The position numbers and the translations under genes are program-made. This document shows positions 26,395 through 34,801 of a stretch of 64,000 nucleotides of DNA, one piece after another; within the stretch, counting starts at the first letter, position 1; every line of letters starts with the position of its first letter. Source of the stretch: JANMJD01 sp963828405 (lineage in GTDB: Bacteria; Actinomycetota; Acidimicrobiia; Acidimicrobiales; Ilumatobacteraceae); the NCBI GenBank assembly GCA_963828405.1, contig CAWHEG010000031.1, positions 3,038,001-3,102,000 on the forward strand, read 5' to 3'. Under the pieces are notes generated by a model that did no database searches, was not told the DNA's origin, and saw nothing but the letters and a program-made list of their open reading frames with translations.

Positions 26395-29310
26395 GTGACA
26401 AACAGGGCAGGGCGAGGTCGCGTCGTCCGATTGATCACATCGGCGGCGCTGATCACCGCCGGTATCCAGGCCTGGGGCTCGGGGAGCCCGACCGGGCCTC
26501 CCGAGGCGTCGGCTGCGCCGCCGCCCCTGCAGAACCGCGACTTCGTCGTCGAGACGCTGCTCACCGGGCTCACCGAGCCGGTGGCCGCCCGCTACGCCCC
26601 CGACGGGCGGATCCTCGTGGCCGAGCGGGCCGGTCTGATCAAGCTGTTCGACGGCCCGCGGGACCGGACCCCGACGATCGTGGCCGACGTGCGCGGCATC
26701 TCCCACGACTTCTGGGATCGCGGCCTGCTCGGCCTGGCCCTCGACCCCGAATGGTCCGCGCAGCCCTACGTCTACGCGCTGTACACCTACGACCGCGACC
26801 CGTTCGACCCGGCGAGCCCGGTCCCCCGCTGGGGGACGGCGACCCCGGGTGACGACTGCCCGGCAGTGCCGGGCCCGGGTTCGGACGGCTGCGTGGTGAC
26901 GGCGCGGATCAGCCGCTTCCTGCTCGGCGCCGACGGCACCGGCGGTCCCGAGCAGGTGCTTATGGAGAACGACGCGAGCTCGGGCTTCTGCTTCCAGAGC
27001 CCGTCGCACAACGTCGACCATCTCGAGTTCGGCCCCGACGGCAGGCTCTACTCGACCGTCGGCGAAGGGGCGAGCTTCGGTGGGCCCGACTACGGGCAGA
27101 ACGGCGGCAAGAAGCCGTCGGTGGACAACCCGATCATCCCTGCCAACCCGTGTAACGACGCTCCCGGCTACCGGGGGACGGCCAACTCGCCGACCACCGG
27201 GGAGGGCGGGGCGCTGCGCTCGCAGGCGGTGCGCTCGACCTCCACCGACGGCTACACCCCGCTCAACGGCGCCCTGCTGCGGATGGACAAGAACACGGGC
27301 AAGGCCCCGGCCGACAACCCGCTGGTCAACAACGGCGTCCCCGGCGACGACCGGGTGGTGGCCTACGGACTGCGCAACCCGTTCCGCTTCAGCTTCCGCC
27401 CCGGTACCAACGAGGTGTGGATCGGCGACGTCGGCTGGAACGACTACGAGGAGCTCGACCGGGCCCGCGTCGGGCCCGGGCAGCCTGTCCCGAACTTCGG
27501 CTGGCCGTGCTACGAGGGCCCGAGCCGCCTGGGCTCGTTCGACTCGTTGAACAACAACCTGTGCGAGAGCCTCTACGCCGACGTGGCCGCCGGACGGGCG
27601 TCGACGATCGGCAACAAGGCCGGGATCAGCCCGTACGTGGCGCCGGTGATCCCGATGCGCCACGACACCAGCCTCGGCGGATGCCGTGTCGGCAATGCCG
27701 CGGTGATCGGCGGTGTGTTCACCTCGGCACCCGACTGGCCGGCCAACCTGGCCAACGCCTACGTCTTCGGCGACTACGGCGCCGCCTGCCTGTACGCCAT
27801 GCCCCTCGACGCGGCCGGCAACCCCGACTTCTCCAAGATGAGCACGCTGGTGATCGGCACCGGTGTCGTCGACATCGCCCGCACCCCCGACGGCTCGGTG
27901 ATGTGGTCGGACTTCGGCAGCGGCGAGATCTACGCCCTGCGCCGCGCCGGGACCAACGTCGCGCCGACGGCGGTGATCACCGCCTCGACGACGGCCGGAC
28001 CGGCCCCCCTCGCCGTGACGTTGAGCGCCCAGCAGTCGACCGACGGCAACGTCGGCGATCCGCTCGCGTTCACCTGGGATCTCGACGCCGACGGGCAGTT
28101 CGACGACGCCACCGGCTTTGCCGTGGATCACGTGTTCAACACCAACGGCGTCACCGTCGTCGGCCTGCGGGCCACCGACTCGGGTGGTCTGAGCGACGTC
28201 GCCCACCTGGCGATCGCCGTCAGTGAGATCCCGCCGGTCGTCCGCAAGCTGGAGAGCTCCCTCGGCTCGCAGCGCTGGGTGGTCGGCCAACCGATCACCC
28301 TCACGGTCGATGCCTACGACGATCAGCCGATCCCGCCAGGCAACTACCGCTGGACGGTCACCGGGATGCACTGCCCGCCTGGCTCACCGGTGTGTCACGG
28401 CCACCCGAACGTCATCGGCGGACTGCCGAACGCCGCGCAGATCGTCATCGTCCCACCCGATCACGAACTCGACTTCCACCTCGACGTGACGGTGACGGTG
28501 ACCGACTCGGTGGGTCTCACGGCCTCGCAGACGATCCGGCTCGATCCGCTGGTGTCATCGGTGACGGCGCGGGCCGAGCCCGGCGTCCTGAGCATCTCCG
28601 CCGGCGATGCGGCGGGGCCGCGATCGGTGACCTTCGAGGCCCTGGCGGGCGCCTCGGTGACGCTCAGCGCGCCGAGCCCGCAGCAGAACGGCGGTCGCTA
28701 CTACGCCTTCACCGGCTGGCTCGACGATGCCGCGGCCGGGGCGCAGCGGCGGATCACCGTGCCGGACATCGCCGGGTCGTTCACCGCCCGCTTCGGTGAG
28801 CTGCGCGCCCAGATCGACGCCGGAGGAGCGGGCGGCACCGACGGATTCGGACCCGACGTGGCCACCGGTGGGGTGAATGACCGGGTCACGGCACCGCTGG
28901 AGGTGTCGATCCCCGGCGTGCCACCGGCCGTCGCCGCCTCGGTCCGCCGCGGCGCCGCCCGCTGGGAGATGCCTCTGGCTCCCGGTCGCTACCGCGTGGT
29001 GATGCTGCTCACCGAGCCGCTGGCCACCACCACGCCGGGCGGGCGGGTGTTCGACGTCACGGCCGAGGGGAACACCGCCCTCGCCGGCGTCGACGTGGTG
29101 ACCGCCGCCGGCAGGCCCGGGGTGACCATCGCCCGAACGTTCGACGTGCCGCTGGTCGACGGCGTGCTCAACCTGGCCACGGTCGGCCGGGTCGGCGAGC
29201 CGGTCGTCTCGGGCATCCAGGTGATCCACCTCTCCGACCGCCCCGACGGCTTCGACCGGATCACCGCCCCGGCGAACTCGGCCTACGCCGGGGCTGCCAG
29301 GGGTGGCTGA
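26395..29310 (+). CDS. Large secreted PQQ-dependent sugar dehydrogenase with PKD domain
   Basis: 971 residues, exported by an N-terminal signal. Residues about 45-510 form the glucose/sorbosone dehydrogenase propeller: EPVAARYAPDGRILVAERAG, RGLLGLALDPEW, VAYGLRNPFRFSFRPG, WIGDVGWNDYEELD. A PKD domain follows (VDHVFNTNGVTVVGLRATDS), then Ig-like segments and a malectin/lectin-like C-terminus (AQIDAGGAGGTDGFGPD). GTG 26395 precedes the basic signal start. Probably binds and oxidises sugars or polysaccharides outside the cell. It carries the extra binding domains that the smaller paralogue at 379 lacks. Confidence 0.88.
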   Translation: MTNRAGRGRVVRLITSAALITAGIQAWGSGSPTGPPEASAAPPPLQNRDFVVETLLTGLTEPVAARYAPDGRILVAERAGLIKLFDGPRDRTPTIVADVRGISHDFWDRGLLGLALDPEWSAQPYVYALYTYDRDPFDPASPVPRWGTATPGDDCPAVPGPGSDGCVVTARISRFLLGADGTGGPEQVLMENDASSGFCFQSPSHNVDHLEFGPDGRLYSTVGEGASFGGPDYGQNGGKKPSVDNPIIPANPCNDAPGYRGTANSPTTGEGGALRSQAVRSTSTDGYTPLNGALLRMDKNTGKAPADNPLVNNGVPGDDRVVAYGLRNPFRFSFRPGTNEVWIGDVGWNDYEELDRARVGPGQPVPNFGWPCYEGPSRLGSFDSLNNNLCESLYADVAAGRASTIGNKAGISPYVAPVIPMRHDTSLGGCRVGNAAVIGGVFTSAPDWPANLANAYVFGDYGAACLYAMPLDAAGNPDFSKMSTLVIGTGVVDIARTPDGSVMWSDFGSGEIYALRRAGTNVAPTAVITASTTAGPAPLAVTLSAQQSTDGNVGDPLAFTWDLDADGQFDDATGFAVDHVFNTNGVTVVGLRATDSGGLSDVAHLAIAVSEIPPVVRKLESSLGSQRWVVGQPITLTVDAYDDQPIPPGNYRWTVTGMHCPPGSPVCHGHPNVIGGLPNAAQIVIVPPDHELDFHLDVTVTVTDSVGLTASQTIRLDPLVSSVTARAEPGVLSISAGDAAGPRSVTFEALAGASVTLSAPSPQQNGGRYYAFTGWLDDAAAGAQRRITVPDIAGSFTARFGELRAQIDAGGAGGTDGFGPDVATGGVNDRVTAPLEVSIPGVPPAVAASVRRGAARWEMPLAPGRYRVVMLLTEPLATTTPGGRVFDVTAEGNTALAGVDVVTAAGRPGVTIARTFDVPLVDGVLNLATVGRVGEPVVSGIQVIHLSDRPDGFDRITAPANSAYAGAARGG

Positions 29311-29396
29311 GCCCACCGGCGTGACTCCGGGCGGCGTTCCATCGGTCAACAGGGTGGAAGAGTCGAGCGTCCGCTAGAGTCACCCGACGGTACATA

Positions 29397-29474
29397 CGGG
29401 CTGTGGCGCAGCTTGGTTAGCGCGCTTGTCTGGGGGACAAGAGGCCGGGAGTTCAAATCTCCCCAGCCCGACCA
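29397..29474 (+). tRNA. tRNA-Pro (anticodon GGG)
   Basis: Complete cloverleaf: acceptor CGGGCTG/CAGCCCG, D-arm GCGC-GCGC with AGCTTGGTTA loop, anticodon stem CTTGT/ACAAG with loop CTGGGGG (anticodon GGG), T-arm GGGAG-TTCAAAT-CTCCC, and an encoded CCA end. It is the integration site of the element to its right. Confidence 0.96.
29430..29469 (+). repeat. attL: 3' half of tRNA-Pro
   Basis: From the anticodon loop to the acceptor stem. The 27-base core CTGGGGGACAAGAGGCCGGG plus AGTTCAA is identical to 38393-38419, and the match continues with two substitutions and an extra C to 38433. Such a duplicated tRNA 3' end is the classical mark of integrase-mediated insertion. Confidence 0.9.
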
Positions 29475-29514
29475 TTGAAAACACCAGTTAGATGGGGTTG
29501 AAGCCTTTCGGGCG

Positions 29515-30425
29515 GTGCCATCGAAGAGGGCCAGCGTCCACGAAATGTCCACGGACTCCGTGGACAGCGGCACGTACCTCGCGCCGACTCGCCAGACGGT
29601 GCGCGAGTTCATGACGCAGTGGCCGGACGGCGTGAAGTCCGAGGTCGAGATCACCGGCTGGACGAGCTACCGCAACGCGGTGAACCTGTACGTGCTGCCG
29701 CACCTCGGCAGCCGCCGCCTGAGCGATCTGTCGCCGCTCGATCTCAAAGCGTGGCACACGAAGCTGCTGTCCTCAGGGAGCGCTTCCGGTGGGCCGCTGG
29801 CTCCGAGGACTGTGCAGATCGCCCATCGGGTACTGCACCGGGCGCTGGCCGACGCCTGCCGATGGAAGGTGCTGCATTCGAATCCGGCGTCGGAGGTGCG
29901 TTCGCCGAAGGTCGTCCGCAAGGAGATGCAGGTGTGGACGGCAGCGGAAGCCGGCCAGTTCCTGCGAGCGGTTGCCGGCGATCGTTTGAACGCCGTGTGG
30001 GTTGTGGCGCTGCACACGGGGATGCGGCGCGGCGAGTTGGCCTCGCGCCGCCAACGGTGGAAGCGTTGAGAGCGCACCGCCAGGCCCAGCGAGTCGAACG
30101 CCTTGCCGCAGGTCCGGCATGGCAGAACAGCGGCTACGTCGTCGTCGACGACCTCGGCAAGCCTTACCACCCCCAACGCCTGCGAGACATGTTCGGCCAG
30201 GCGTGCTCTGCCGCCGGCGTGCCGGAGATCCGCCTTCACGATGTCCGCCATACCATGGCCTCCTTCGCCCTCACCGCAGGCATCCACCCCAAGGTCGTCC
30301 AGGAGCAGCTTGGCCACTCTGGAATCGACATCACCTTGGACATCTTCAGCCACGTCCCCCAAGCCGTAAAGCGAGACGCCGCGGCCCAAATCGCCGCCAT
30401 GTTCGACGCGAGCGACGGTGCCTGA
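29515..30425 (+). pseudogene. Tyrosine integrase with internal deletion and frameshift
   Basis: Site-specific recombinase that would have inserted the element into tRNA-Pro. It keeps the core-binding domain (TVREFMTQWPDGVKSEVEIT, NLYVLPHLGSRRLSDL) and the catalytic R in HTGMRRGEL. Reading then jumps directly to PPTVEALRAHRQAQ, so about 35-40 codons that normally follow (the LRWxDVDL region) are missing and the frame changes near 30045. The C-terminal catalytic part is present: RLHDVRHTMASFALTAG and VQEQLGHSGIDITLDIFSHV. The N-terminal arm-binding domain is also absent. The large internal loss means this copy is probably inactive, whatever the base-level accuracy. Confidence 0.85.
29536..29565 (+). 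repeat. Left arm-type integrase sites
   Basis: Two direct copies of GTCCACG spaced 11 bases apart (29536, 29547) and one inverted copy; 29547-29565 is a perfect 9+1+9 inverted repeat (GTCCACGGA-C-TCCGTGGAC). The same octamer family occurs beside attR. The repeats overlap the 5' end of the integrase gene, so they may also control it. Confidence 0.7.
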
Positions 30426-30892
30426 AACCAAACGCCGGTGGCGCTACTACCACGACGACCGGAGCCGAGCCGGTCCGAGAGTCGAACATCCGCTCCAGAC
30501 GAGTACGGAGTGACGTGTCGTCCGGAGCGCGATTATCGGGGGCTGGCGGGCCGTGGGTGGTGTCCGGGATCGGCCATTCCGGGCGACACGCGGGACCGGC
30601 CGAGTTCAGACGGGCACGCCGGAATGTGCACGTCATGTGCGGCCGCAAGGTGAAGGTGAGAACTCCGAGCTGATCAACGACTCCGACCAGGAGGCACCCG
30701 ACGACCTGACCTCACGTTGACCGGCAGCCCGGCTCGCTTGACGAAAACGGTGAGCAACGCTGACGAGTTTCCGTGAGCGTCATCAACTCGTTGGCTGAGG
30801 GCTCAAGGCTGCTCAGGGCATCCTACCAACTGCTCTGGACTCGGCACGGCGTTATCCCCGGTGTAGCAGACCCCGTCCTTCGATTACGGACC
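30426..30892. other. Gap without a recognisable gene
   Basis: Non-coding or decayed DNA between the integrase and the crystallin-like gene. The only coding trace is a short acidic tail ending at a stop at 30720 (NSELINDSDQEAPDDLTSR), possibly the end of a lost gene. No convincing repeat or RNA is seen. Confidence 0.4.
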
Positions 30893-31774
30893 TCACCAGG
30901 TTTCGACAGACGATGCGCGATCGTTCCAGCCGACGGACACGAGGTTGGACTGCGAGCTGAAGAGGGTCAACGTCGAGCCCTGCCAGCACACGTCCGTATG
31001 GAGGACCGTCACGGTCGTGCCGAGCATCTCGACTGAGGAGATGGTGTCGTTCCAGTCTCCGGTACCGAAGATCGTCCAGGGCACCTCGGTCAGGTCATGG
31101 AATCCACGATTCGCGTCGAGTTCGAGAATTGAGCCGCCGTTGCCGACATCCTCATAAAACTGAGTCATCGGCGGACCGTCATACGGACCGGTATGTCCGA
31201 CCCCCCATCCGAAGGCGCCACCTCCGCCAGGGGTGCCTGGACCGTAGTCAGTCGGTCTCGTCGACGTGTGAACACCGGACTCGCTGGTGAACGCCTTGAG
31301 ATACTTCGCGTTCGCCGAGACGTACGCGGCCTGCAACATCGCCTTCATCACATCCTCGTCGTCAATCACGTCGAGACGATCGCCGCCCGGAGCGAGCGAG
31401 AGGTGTAGGTCCTGGTGGTTGAAGCGTTCGATGTCCCTAGGGTCGTAGAGGGTTCCTCGAAGCATGAACGGCAGGTGCGGGACGGGGTGCACAGTCTCGG
31501 AGGCGGGATGACGTCGCGGGCCGACTGCAACTCGTTGGGGGCCCGTCGGACGCGTATGGTCATGCCGCCCCCGCTTGCGTGTCGCTGCGACGAGTGCAGC
31601 GACAACGACATCAAGCGCATCGACGCCCTGTCGGCGCAGCTCGGCCGTCACCTCCTGGCTCGTCGCATCACCCGCTGCGATCGCCGAGATACGCGACAAC
31701 AGCGGATCGATCGGAGAGGAGGGTGGTTTGGGCAGAAGAACATCCCCGCCTCGCGACTGCGATTCAGAGTCCAT
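30893..31774 (-). CDS. Beta/gamma-crystallin-domain protein
   Basis: The C-terminal 85 residues form two Greek-key repeats with the calcium-binding consensus (N/D)(N/D)xx(S/T)S: WNDTISSVEM and WNDRASSVETW, each preceded by an aromatic strand (PWTIFGTGD, LVSVG). Such domains bind calcium and gain stability. The rest has a helical segment (QEVTAELRRQGVDALDVVVA) and FMLRGTLYDPRDIERFNHQD, which I do not recognise. No signal peptide from ATG 31774. The open frame extends to 31912. A frame change inside 31480-31620 is possible because the sequence there is Arg/Pro-rich and unlike protein. Confidence 0.6.
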   Translation of the reverse strand: MDSESQSRGGDVLLPKPPSSPIDPLLSRISAIAAGDATSQEVTAELRRQGVDALDVVVAALVAATRKRGRHDHTRPTGPQRVAVGPRRHPASETVHPVPHLPFMLRGTLYDPRDIERFNHQDLHLSLAPGGDRLDVIDDEDVMKAMLQAAYVSANAKYLKAFTSESGVHTSTRPTDYGPGTPGGGGAFGWGVGHTGPYDGPPMTQFYEDVGNGGSILELDANRGFHDLTEVPWTIFGTGDWNDTISSVEMLGTTVTVLHTDVCWQGSTLTLFSSQSNLVSVGWNDRASSVETW

Positions 31775-31962
31775 TGGCGGTTCATACACCCCGGAGGTGA
31801 AACTGTCAAACAAGCATGCGTGCAGCCAACTCGCGAACTGCTGGACTGCGTCCAGCGCGTGACACAACGGCTTTGCCCCGATGGCGAGGGGCGTCGCACC
31901 CGACCCTTGCACCGCCCGAGGCGATAGAGCACCAGGCCGTTGCTGGCCTCATCTGCGGCGCC

Positions 31963-31976
31963 CGGTGTCCACCGGT
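31963..31976. repeat. CGGTGTCCACCG near-palindrome, copy 1
   Basis: CGGTG-TC-CACCG palindromic core, 127 bases upstream of the recombinase start. Related copies: 33612, 36184, 49357, 51746, 52023. Role unknown. Confidence 0.3.
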
Positions 31977-32102
31977 GTCGCTCGGTTTTGAGGGTCGAGC
32001 ACGACGCTCGATATCGGCGAGCGTGACAGGGTTGACGCAGGCTTGCTGTAGGTGTCGTGGTGTTCCTGCTAGCCCAATCGGAGGGTCGGCAGGAGGTTGA
32101 TC

Positions 32103-33025
32103 ATGGAGACCAACGAAGTCATCAGCGGTGCCATCGTCGTGGCGGGCGGCGAGCGGCCGATGTTGGAGCGGTACGCGATAGCCGGGTTCTTGGCGGCGTA
32201 TTCGGGTCCGACCCGGGAGTCGTATCGGACCGATCTGCGGATGTTCACCGACTGGCTCACCGACCGTCAGGTGCGGCTGTTCGAGGTGCAGCGCACCCAC
32301 ATCGAGTTGTACGGCCGCTGGCTCGAGGACCAGGGCCGGGCGCGGGCGACGGTCGGGCGGCGGCTGTCGACGTTGGCCGGGTTCTACCGGTACTGCGAAC
32401 AAGAAGAGATCCTGGACCGTTCACCGGCCGCCCATGTTCGCCGCCCGAAGCAGGACTACGAGTCGCGCACGCTCGGGTTGGACCGCAACGAACTCGGCGG
32501 GTTCCTCGTCGCCGCCGGGCTGTCGTCGAACCGGGATCATGCGTTGGCGTCGTTGTTGGCGTTGAACGGGCTGCGGATCTCCGAAGCGTTCGGCGCCGAC
32601 ATCGAGCAGCTGTCAACGTCGAACGCGGCCATCGCACGTTGCGGATCTTGCGCAAGGGTGGCAAGCAGGTGACGATCCCGCTCGCCCCCCGCACCGCGCG
32701 AGCGATCGATCTGGGCGTCGGCGAACGCGAGCACGGTCCGATCCTGCTCGGCGCCCACGGTCAGCGGCTGGACCGCTACGCCGCCACCCGGATCGTCCGT
32801 CGCTTGTGTCGAGCGGCGGGGATCGCCAAGCGGATCTCGCCGCACTGGCTGCGGCACAGCTTCATCACCGCCGCGCTGGACGCCGGGGTCCCGTTGCGTG
32901 ATGTGCAAGAAGCCGCCTCGCACGCCGATCCGCGGACCACGATGCGCTACGACCGGGCCCGTCACAGCCTCGACCGCCACGCCACCTACATCGTGTCCAC
33001 CTTCGTCGCCGGCGCCAGCCGATAG
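32103..33025 (+). CDS. XerD-like tyrosine recombinase (one frameshift)
   Basis: Site-specific recombinase of about 307 residues. N-terminal SAM-like core-binding domain (FLAAYSGPTRESYRTDLRMF, RATVGRRLSTLAGFYRYC); catalytic domain with LLALNGLRISEAFGADIE (first Arg), HWLRHSFITAALDAG (HxxR), ASHADPRTTMRYDRAR (His and nucleophile Tyr). One G appears lost in CTGGTC near 32615; the protein continues in the next frame without loss, so sequencing error is likely. ATG 32103 has AGGAGG six bases upstream. It is not the tRNA-site integrase. A C-terminal fragment of a close relative lies at 49380. Confidence 0.85.
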
Positions 33026-33069
33026 CCGACCACTCGCCACCGGGCGGGTTGGCAAGGTAAGTTGATGTC

Positions 33070-33285
33070 GTGGATCCCGTGATCTTGGAGAGTGCACGCA
33101 AGCACGGGATCTCCGACGATGACATGCTCCACGCCTACCGCAACCCGATCCGAGTGTTCGACCTGGATGATCTGACCATGCTGGTCGGACCAGATCAGGC
33201 GGCGCGTCCGCTCGAAATTGGTGTTGCTCGTGGTAACGGGGTCGAGTTCATCGTGCATGCCATGGCCGCCCGCGACAAGTTTTGA
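33070..33285 (+). CDS. Putative toxin of a small two-gene module
   Basis: 71 residues from GTG 33070. Pattern ESARKHGISDDDMLHAYRNP, then a beta-rich middle (LTMLVGPD, RPLEIGVA) and IVHAMAARDKF. It resembles small BrnT/DUF4258-like toxins in which ARKHG and the terminal HAM-R-KF recur, but I cannot place it firmly. The partner gene starts nine bases downstream with a DNA-binding helix-turn-helix, the usual layout for a toxin-antitoxin pair. Confidence 0.6.
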   Translation: MDPVILESARKHGISDDDMLHAYRNPIRVFDLDDLTMLVGPDQAARPLEIGVARGNGVEFIVHAMAARDKF

Positions 33286-33294
33286 GGTGATGTG

Positions 33295-33567
33295 ATGCCC
33301 CGATCGATCCAAGAAATCCTCGACCACGCTGATGAACTCGCCAAACGGTTCGAAGAGTACGAACCGGCGGCTGGCGATGAGCGACCGGTCGAGGAGTACA
33401 TGTTGGAACGCGCAGCGGTGACCCGAGCGCGTAGCGAGCAACAAGTTGTCGACGCCATCGCCGCGGCCCGGCGCGCCGGAATCTCCTGGCAGAAGATCGG
33501 CGCAACACTCGGAACGTCCGCCCAGGCCGCTCAACAGCGATACAGCGTCCTCGTCGAAGTCGCATAA
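33295..33567 (+). CDS. Putative helix-turn-helix antitoxin
   Basis: About 90 residues. The C-terminal half contains AIAAARRAGISWQKIGATLG and TSAQAAQQRYSVL, a helix-turn-helix like those that recognise start-up operators. The N-terminal helix (RSIQEILDHADELAKRFEEY) may bind the toxin. ATG 33295 follows a GAGGTGAT ribosome site. Paired with the gene upstream; function inferred from architecture. Confidence 0.6.
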   Translation: MPRSIQEILDHADELAKRFEEYEPAAGDERPVEEYMLERAAVTRARSEQQVVDAIAAARRAGISWQKIGATLGTSAQAAQQRYSVLVEVA

Positions 33568-33570
33568 CCA

Positions 33571-34141
33571 AATCGGGCCTCCCCGCGGTCCGGAGCCGCC
33601 ACACCGTGCGCGGTATCCACCGATTCGTGGCAAGGGTCGGACGTTGCCGTCGTGCCCGGTATCGCTCCGGCAGACCGACGTGGATCTGGTCTGGAGCGGC
33701 GACGCGGACACCCAAGTGCGCCGGACCGTCCAGCTCCGCCGGTGATCGGCCTCCGCGGTCTCGCCGACGCCGCAATCCCGCAGCTGGTGGGAGTTGGTGT
33801 CGCCGTTACCCGAAGTCGCGGGGTGCTGACGAGCGTCATCTGGCTGTTGGAAGTGGTGGTTGCGGTGTTTGCGGTCCGCTATCTGCGGACGGTGATGCCG
33901 ATGCGGTCGTGATGTCGAACCGGAGTCCGCTCGATAGTTGGGGAGCGGCGGGGCGCACGGTTCGTCCGGTCCAGGTTTCGGCGGTTCGAGTGAATCGAGG
34001 TCTGCTGGAGGGATGGCGGCGTTGAACGGCCATGGGCCGCCACGGTCGGTGGTCGAGAGCAGCCGCCGAAAGGCCGCCGGGCGTGTCGCAATCCTCATTG
34101 TCGGCGAGGTGCCGGAGCGAGAGTCACGCGGCTCGACCAGA
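33571..34141. other. Gap without a recognisable gene
   Basis: No frame here looks like protein on either strand. It holds the motif CGGTATCCACCGAT (33612-33625), identical to 49357-49370. It follows the stop of the reverse-transcriptase region on the minus strand and may contain its terminator, but I see no strong hairpin. Confidence 0.4.
33612..33625. repeat. CGGTATCCACCGAT element, copy identical to 49357
   Basis: 14 of 14 bases match 49357-49370. Both lie in non-coding accessory DNA, and the second is just before a recombinase fragment. A possible crossover or protein-binding site; function unknown. Confidence 0.3.
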
Positions 34142-34801
34142 TCAAAACATGTCGAGATCGTCTGGCTGTGGCTCAACCTTCGCAGGTGGCGGCGACAAGC
34201 GGTCAGCGAGTTCGTTTCGGAATGTCGTGAGGTCGAACTTCCCTGTTTGCTTCGACCACTTGAGAACTACCTGCTCGAGGTCGGTGAACGAGGCACCCAC
34301 GGCACGGTGCCAGTGCGTCGCTTCGTCGCCTGGCAGGCATCGTGAACCGGCAAGGAATGCTCGGCGCAGCCACGGACTCATCGAGCCAAAGTACGACTTT
34401 CGAGCCTTGAACCACGAGTACTCATCTTGGCGAGCCAGGACGAGCGCAACGTATCGCTGCGTGGTTTCATCCATGCACTCTCGGCCGATTCGAACCACTT
34501 CCGCAACGGGCACGTGCGGCCCGTGTTGGCGAAGCTCGTCCAGAATCCACGACCTGTGGAACGGCAGATGCCCCAATCTCGGATCCTTGAGCAGCGCGAA
34601 GAGCGCCTTCGACTTCGCCGAATACCAACTCTTGAAATCGCGCCCCCACTGTTGACCGAATCCACTCACACACTCTTTGAACCTGCTCGGAAACCTCTTG
34701 GCGCACTCCAGAAGCATGTCATCGTCGTCGCGGACACCGAGCTGACCAATGAACGAGACGTACGTCCGAATTCTGGACAGATTAGGTGTCGGAGCGTCCA
34801 T
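34142..34801 (-). CDS. C-terminal helical extension of the defence-type reverse transcriptase (separate frame)
   Basis: 219 residues, helix-rich. Segments such as LGHLPFHRSWILDELRQHG, RYVALVLARQDEYSWF, PWLRRAFLAGSRCLPGDEAT and HWHRAVGASF match my memory of the C-terminal helical part of long AbiA/UG-like reverse transcriptases, where the same order (Trp-Ile-Leu, Lys/Arg-Ser-Tyr, Trp-x-Arg-Arg-Ala, Leu-Pro-x-Asp/Glu-Glu) follows the polymerase. It overlaps the RT stop by 20 bases in another frame. Removing one A near 34783 would join the two as SDPNLSRIRTYV. Either one broken gene or a true two-gene pair with overlap; I favour one gene. Confidence 0.65.
   Translation of the reverse strand: MDAPTPNLSRIRTYVSFIGQLGVRDDDDMLLECAKRFPSRFKECVSGFGQQWGRDFKSWYSAKSKALFALLKDPRLGHLPFHRSWILDELRQHGPHVPVAEVVRIGRECMDETTQRYVALVLARQDEYSWFKARKSYFGSMSPWLRRAFLAGSRCLPGDEATHWHRAVGASFTDLEQVVLKWSKQTGKFDLTTFRNELADRLSPPPAKVEPQPDDLDMF

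Noticed and set aside
29536..29565. Integron attC site
   Set aside because: No RYYYAAC/GTTRRRY core and no IntI-specific insert in either recombinase; phased repeats fit integrase arm sites better.
32986..34176. Minus-strand frame over the TA-like pair
   Set aside because: Runs antisense to two genes with ribosome sites and recognisable patterns; no protein signature.
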